This document shows positions 60,163-64,000 of a DNA stretch of 64,000 nucleotides, in pieces. The translations under genes and the position numbers were made by a program. Below the pieces are notes generated by a model. It worked only from the letters and a program-made list of their open reading frames with translations, was not told where the DNA came from and did no database searches. The stretch covers positions 892,975 to 956,974 of the forward strand of contig NZ_JH660660.1 of the NCBI RefSeq assembly GCF_000262545.1. The letters run 5' to 3'. The DNA is from Prevotella bivia DSM 20514. Lineage in GTDB: Bacteria; Bacteroidota; Bacteroidia; Bacteroidales; Bacteroidaceae. The first letter of the stretch is position 1; every line of letters begins with the position of its first letter.

Positions 60163-61542
60163 ATGGAATTAAAAGATATTAAAGCAATTTATTTTATTGG
60201 TGCTGGCGGCATTGGTATGAGTGCTATTGCTCGTTACTTTCTACACATCGGGTGTGTTGTGGCTGGTTATGATAAAACTTCCTCAGAGCTTACCCAACGG
60301 CTTCAGAAAGAAGGTATGGATATTCATTATGAAGAGAATATCGACCTCATTCCTACAGCTTGTCGCGATAAGGAAAATACTTTGATTATCTATACCCCAG
60401 CTATCCCAACTACACATGCTGAGTTTGTGTATTTTCAGAAAAATGGCTTTGAAATTCAGAAGCGAGCACAGGTACTTGGCACATTAACAAAAACTCATAA
60501 AGGCTTGTGTTTCGCTGGTACTCATGGCAAAACTACCACCTCTAGTATGTGCGCTCATATTATGCACCAAAGCTCTGTAGACTGTAATGCCTTCCTTGGA
60601 GGTATCTCTAAGAACTATGGAACTAACTATATCCTCTCTGATAAAAGCGACTATGTAGTGATCGAGGCTGATGAGTTCGATCGTTCTTTCCATTGGCTTC
60701 GCCCTTGGATGACGGTCATTACTTCTACCGATCCTGATCATCTTGACATCTATGGCACAAAGGAGGCTTATTTAGAGAGCTTCCGTCACTATACAGAACT
60801 TATCCAGCCTGGTGGTGCGCTCATTATTCATAAGGATCTTGAAGTGCAACCAAACGTACAAGAAGGAGTAACTATTTACGAGTATAGTCGTGAAGAAGGC
60901 GACTTCCATGCAGAGAATATCCGCATCAAAGAGGGTACGATCGTCTTCGATTTTATCTCCCCTATTGAGACGATAAAGAATGTAGAACTAGGACAACCCA
61001 TTCCTATCAACATTGAAAATGGTATCTCTGCTATGGCAATGGCTCAACTAAATGGTGTGTCAGCTAATGAAATTCGTGAAGGAATGAGGACTTATGGCGG
61101 TGTAGATCGTCGTTTCGACTTCAAGGTTATGAACTCAAAGCATGTCGTGTTATCCGACTATGCACATCACCCAAAGGAAATTCTTCAGAGTGCTAAGAGC
61201 TTAAAGGAGTTGTATGCAGACCGTAAGGTAACGGTAATTTTCCAGCCTCACCTCTATACACGCACACGCGATTTCTATAAAGAGTTTGCCGATGCTCTTA
61301 GCTTTTTCGATGAAGTGATCCTGACAGAGATATATCCAGCACGCGAAGAGCCTATCGAAGGCGTTACCTCAGCACTCATTTTCGATAATCTAAAGGCAGG
61401 AATTGAGAAACAACTCATCGTGAAAGACGAGGTTCTTAACTTTGTTAAGTCGCGCGATTTTGATGTTTTAGTCATTCTCGGAGCAGGCAATTTAGACAAC
61501 TATGTACCACAGATTGCTCAATTAATAGAAGATAAAGAATAA
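60163..61542 (+). CDS. murC: UDP-N-acetylmuramate:L-alanine ligase
   Basis: A 459-residue Mur ligase with the N-terminal IYFIGAGGIGMSAIARYFL Rossmann motif, the ATP loop CFAGTHGKTTTSSM (about residues 117-130), EADEFDRSF, DYAHHPKEI and VIFQPHLYTRTRDF, as in MurC. It adds the first L-alanine to UDP-MurNAc. It lies 29 bases after murG and 5 bases before ftsQ, so coupling with ftsQ is tight. Confidence 0.97.
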   Translation: MELKDIKAIYFIGAGGIGMSAIARYFLHIGCVVAGYDKTSSELTQRLQKEGMDIHYEENIDLIPTACRDKENTLIIYTPAIPTTHAEFVYFQKNGFEIQKRAQVLGTLTKTHKGLCFAGTHGKTTTSSMCAHIMHQSSVDCNAFLGGISKNYGTNYILSDKSDYVVIEADEFDRSFHWLRPWMTVITSTDPDHLDIYGTKEAYLESFRHYTELIQPGGALIIHKDLEVQPNVQEGVTIYEYSREEGDFHAENIRIKEGTIVFDFISPIETIKNVELGQPIPINIENGISAMAMAQLNGVSANEIREGMRTYGGVDRRFDFKVMNSKHVVLSDYAHHPKEILQSAKSLKELYADRKVTVIFQPHLYTRTRDFYKEFADALSFFDEVILTEIYPAREEPIEGVTSALIFDNLKAGIEKQLIVKDEVLNFVKSRDFDVLVILGAGNLDNYVPQIAQLIEDKE

Positions 61543-61547
61543 GAAGG

Positions 61548-62486
61548 ATGTACATAAAATGGAAGAAAATCATTATCGGGTCGCTAGATGTTCTGCTAGC
61601 TGTCTATCTTGTTTTGGCTGTTACTTCATGGAATAAGCCTAACGAGAGAGAAACTGTATGTAATGAAGTGAACATCAATATCTCCGATACCAATAATGCA
61701 GGCTTCCTTAGTGCCACAGAGGTAAAGGATATATTAACGAAAGCAAAGCTTTATCCTCTTAACAAAGCGATGCAGGCTGTTAGCCCACGTCGTATTGAAG
61801 AGACACTCAAAACAGGACCTTTTATTAAGACTGCGCAGTGTTATAAGACTACAGCAGGACAGGTTGTCATTAATATTACCCAACGTATGCCTATCATTCG
61901 CATCAAGAGCGATATAGGCGACGATTATTATTTGGATGACAATGGAGGTATTCTCCCTAATTCAAAATATACAAGCGACCTCATCATCGCCACGGGAAAT
62001 ATCAATAAACACTTTGCACAGTACTATTTAACATCGCTTGCTAAGGTGATAAATGCGTCTCCTTTTTGGCTTAATCAGATAGAGCAAATACACGTTTTGC
62101 CCGATAAAGGCATTGAGCTAGTGCCTCGTGTAGGTAATCAAATCATCTTTTTGGGCTATCTACCGTATGGTAAATACAAGTCGGCACGCGAACGTAGTAT
62201 CCGTGTTTTTGTAAGTAAGAAGCTTGAACGCCTTCATAAATTCTATAAATATGGTCTCTCACAAGTGGGGTGGAACTTATACAATTACATTGATTTAGAG
62301 TTTGATAACCAGATAGTTTGTAAGAAAAATGTTGAAGATGAGGCTAAAACAACAGTTCAAACATCAGATCCAAACGCTACAACTTCTCAACAACAGAAGG
62401 AAGAGGTGTTTGAAAAGAAACCTTCAGAGATAAAGAAGGAGAAGAGGGCTGATGTTCCAATGGCTGAAGAAGGTCCCACCGTCTAA
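61548..62486 (+). CDS. ftsQ: Cell division protein FtsQ
   Basis: A 312-residue bitopic protein with a short cytoplasmic N-terminus, one transmembrane helix (about 8-26) and a POTRA-like domain (about 40-120: FLSATEVKDILTK, then ETLKTGPFIKTAQCYKTTAGQVVINITQRMP). The FtsQ beta domain extends to about 265 (LDDNGGILPNSKYT). A low-complexity charged tail rich in Lys, Glu, Thr and Gln follows. The position between murC and ftsA is the classical one. It works with FtsL and FtsB in the divisome. Confidence 0.93.
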   Translation: MYIKWKKIIIGSLDVLLAVYLVLAVTSWNKPNERETVCNEVNINISDTNNAGFLSATEVKDILTKAKLYPLNKAMQAVSPRRIEETLKTGPFIKTAQCYKTTAGQVVINITQRMPIIRIKSDIGDDYYLDDNGGILPNSKYTSDLIIATGNINKHFAQYYLTSLAKVINASPFWLNQIEQIHVLPDKGIELVPRVGNQIIFLGYLPYGKYKSARERSIRVFVSKKLERLHKFYKYGLSQVGWNLYNYIDLEFDNQIVCKKNVEDEAKTTVQTSDPNATTSQQQKEEVFEKKPSEIKKEKRADVPMAEEGPTV

Positions 62487-62532
62487 ACATTATAATAAAT
62501 AAGAATAAAACAAGAATATAATACGTTGATAT

Positions 62533-63990
62533 ATGGCAGAATTTATTGTAGCCATTGAACTAGGCTCTTCCAAGATTACAGGTATTGCTGGTAAAAAGAA
62601 TCTTGACGGCAGTATCGATGTTACCGCAGTGGTAAAAGAGAATGCATCTGAGTGTATTCGCAAAGGCATCGTGTATAATATTGATAAGACAGCACAGTGT
62701 CTTACTAGTATTATTACCAAGCTAAGAAAACAACTCAAGTACGAAATTGCCCAAGTTTTTGTAGGAGTGGGTGGACAGTCTATCCGCAGTGTGCGTAATG
62801 TTATTATTAAGGATCTTCCTACTGATACCATTATCACAAGCGATATGATTAACGAACTCATGGATGCTAACCGCAATATGACCTATAATGATCAGGAAAT
62901 TCTTGATGCTGTAACCCAAGAATATAATGTAGATAGTCAAAAGGCTATCGATCCAGTAGGCATTAAAGCAAGTCGTTTAGAGGGCAACTTCTTGAATATT
63001 TTATGGCGACAGTCATTCTATGATAATCTCAACAACTGTTTCCAAAAGGCAGATATAAAGATCGCAGAGATGTATCTTGCACCGCTAGCACTTGCTGATA
63101 GCATTTTGAGTGAGAACGAACGTCGCGGTGGTTGTGTACTTGTCGATCTAGGAGCAGATACTACTACTGTTCTTGTTTACTACAAAAACCTTCTACGCCA
63201 TCTTGCTGTTATCCCACTAGGTGGCAGCAATATTACTCGCGACCTTGCTTCTTTACAGATTGATGAGAAAGATGCTGAGAGAATGAAGTTAAAGTATGCA
63301 AGTGCTTTCACTGAGGCTTCTGCTATTGATCCTACAGTAAAATATCCTGTAAACGACGAATTATCTATTGATAGTAGCGAATTTATTAAAGTGGTAGAGG
63401 CACGTGTTACTGAAATTGTTGAGAATGTTTGGGCGCAAGTTCCTACCGACTATTCACACACGCTCCTTGGTGGCATTATCCTTACAGGTGGTGGTATGAA
63501 CCTACCAAAGATAGAGCATACCTTCCGCGAAACTACTGGTGTGGAGAAGATCCGTAAAGCCGACTTCGTTACTTACACCATTAACTCTAGTACCGCAGAC
63601 ATTACTTCTCGTCGTGGAGATATGAATACCATTCTTGGAATCTTAGCCAAAGGCGATATGAACTGTGCAGGTAGCACTTTTAATCCTAATGCAAACAACC
63701 TTTTTGCGAATACCGATGAGGTGGTAACAGGTACCCCTATCACTCCAAATCCTCACACTTCGGCTCCAAAACCATTGCAAGGTCAAGGGTTAGTACCTAC
63801 TCCAGAGGATAAGAAGAAGCAAGAAGAAGAGCGTCGTCGTCGTGAGGAAGAAGAGCGTCGCCAACGCGAAGAGGAAGAAGAACGCTTACGCAAAGAAAAG
63901 GAAGAAGAGCGTAAGAATAGCTTTTGGGGCAAATTCAGCAGTAAGGTAAAGGATATTAGTGGTAAGATTTTTGAAGCTGAAGAGGAATAA
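62533..63990 (+). CDS. ftsA: Cell division protein FtsA
   Basis: A 485-residue actin-like protein. It has phosphate-1 motif VAIELGSSKITGIAG (about 5-19), phosphate-2 GGCVLVDLGADTTTVLVY (about 196-213) and the adenosine motif GGIILTGGGMNLPKIE. FtsA polymers tether FtsZ to the membrane. After residue about 400 comes a tail of about 85 residues: a Pro/Thr-rich linker, then a long run of Arg, Glu and Lys likely to form a single charged helix. It ends in a probable amphipathic membrane-binding helix (SFWGKFSSKVKDISGKIF). The charged spacer is much longer than in E. coli FtsA. ftsZ would be expected next, beyond the window. Confidence 0.96.
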   Translation: MAEFIVAIELGSSKITGIAGKKNLDGSIDVTAVVKENASECIRKGIVYNIDKTAQCLTSIITKLRKQLKYEIAQVFVGVGGQSIRSVRNVIIKDLPTDTIITSDMINELMDANRNMTYNDQEILDAVTQEYNVDSQKAIDPVGIKASRLEGNFLNILWRQSFYDNLNNCFQKADIKIAEMYLAPLALADSILSENERRGGCVLVDLGADTTTVLVYYKNLLRHLAVIPLGGSNITRDLASLQIDEKDAERMKLKYASAFTEASAIDPTVKYPVNDELSIDSSEFIKVVEARVTEIVENVWAQVPTDYSHTLLGGIILTGGGMNLPKIEHTFRETTGVEKIRKADFVTYTINSSTADITSRRGDMNTILGILAKGDMNCAGSTFNPNANNLFANTDEVVTGTPITPNPHTSAPKPLQGQGLVPTPEDKKKQEEERRRREEEERRQREEEEERLRKEKEEERKNSFWGKFSSKVKDISGKIFEAEEE

Positions 63991-64000
63991 TAACTACCCT

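Overview
The window looks like the chromosome of a Prevotella-type member of the Bacteroidales. Promoters carry the Bacteroidetes -7 element TAnnTTTG, often with TTG 20 bases upstream, and genes mostly lack Shine-Dalgarno sites. The SusC/SusD/SusE starch locus, a paired glycine-lipid acyltransferase locus, a FISUMP/fimbrillin-type lipoprotein and the Bacteroidetes form of the division and cell-wall (dcw) cluster point the same way. No species is named from sequence alone.

Layout. 1-3.8 kb: the start of a lactonase-like gene on the minus strand, then rplM-rpsI-rpsB-tsf with structured leaders. 3.8-8.3 kb: an FAH-family gene and ispF, then a complete IS1380-family element (4993-6594, 5-bp target duplication) inserted just upstream of an EptA-like phosphoethanolamine transferase gene. 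8.6-17.2 kb: M23/LysM peptidase; a minus-strand DJ-1/ispD/recG operon divergent from nadK and an ABC exporter; a thioredoxin-like protein fused to a TonB-C-like domain. 17.5-20.1 kb: a Thr-rich secreted protein and two glycosyltransferases. 20.45-20.7 kb: a promoter-to-terminator unit without a gene, a candidate small RNA.

20.7-36.4 kb is a starch/maltodextrin locus. Periplasmic GH13 enzymes (SusA-like, pullulanase), 4-alpha-glucanotransferase and an inner-membrane sugar transporter lie on the minus strand with a LacI-type regulator; susC-susD-susE lie divergently on the plus strand. A perfect LacI-type palindrome sits between regulator and susC. The logic is capture by SusCDE, trimming in the periplasm, import by the MFS protein and cytoplasmic disproportionation by MalQ.

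36.5-48.6 kb: M20 dipeptidase, S41 protease, tRNA-Asn, a locus with an uninterrupted (CA)25 tract upstream of a surface lipoprotein, a DEAD-box helicase with a long structured leader, NDH-2, and glsB/glsA. 48.8-64 kb: mraZ-rsmH-ftsL-ftsI-murE-mraY-murD-ftsW-murG-murC-ftsQ-ftsA, cut off where ftsZ would be expected.

The most unusual content is between genes. There are three arrays of an 18-bp imperfect palindrome repeating every 22 bp (17389, 27440, 57293). Before murG there are three 66-bp tandem repeats, each carrying a promoter motif and a stem whose arms covary between copies. The long CA tract, the candidate small RNA and several structured 5' leaders complete the list.
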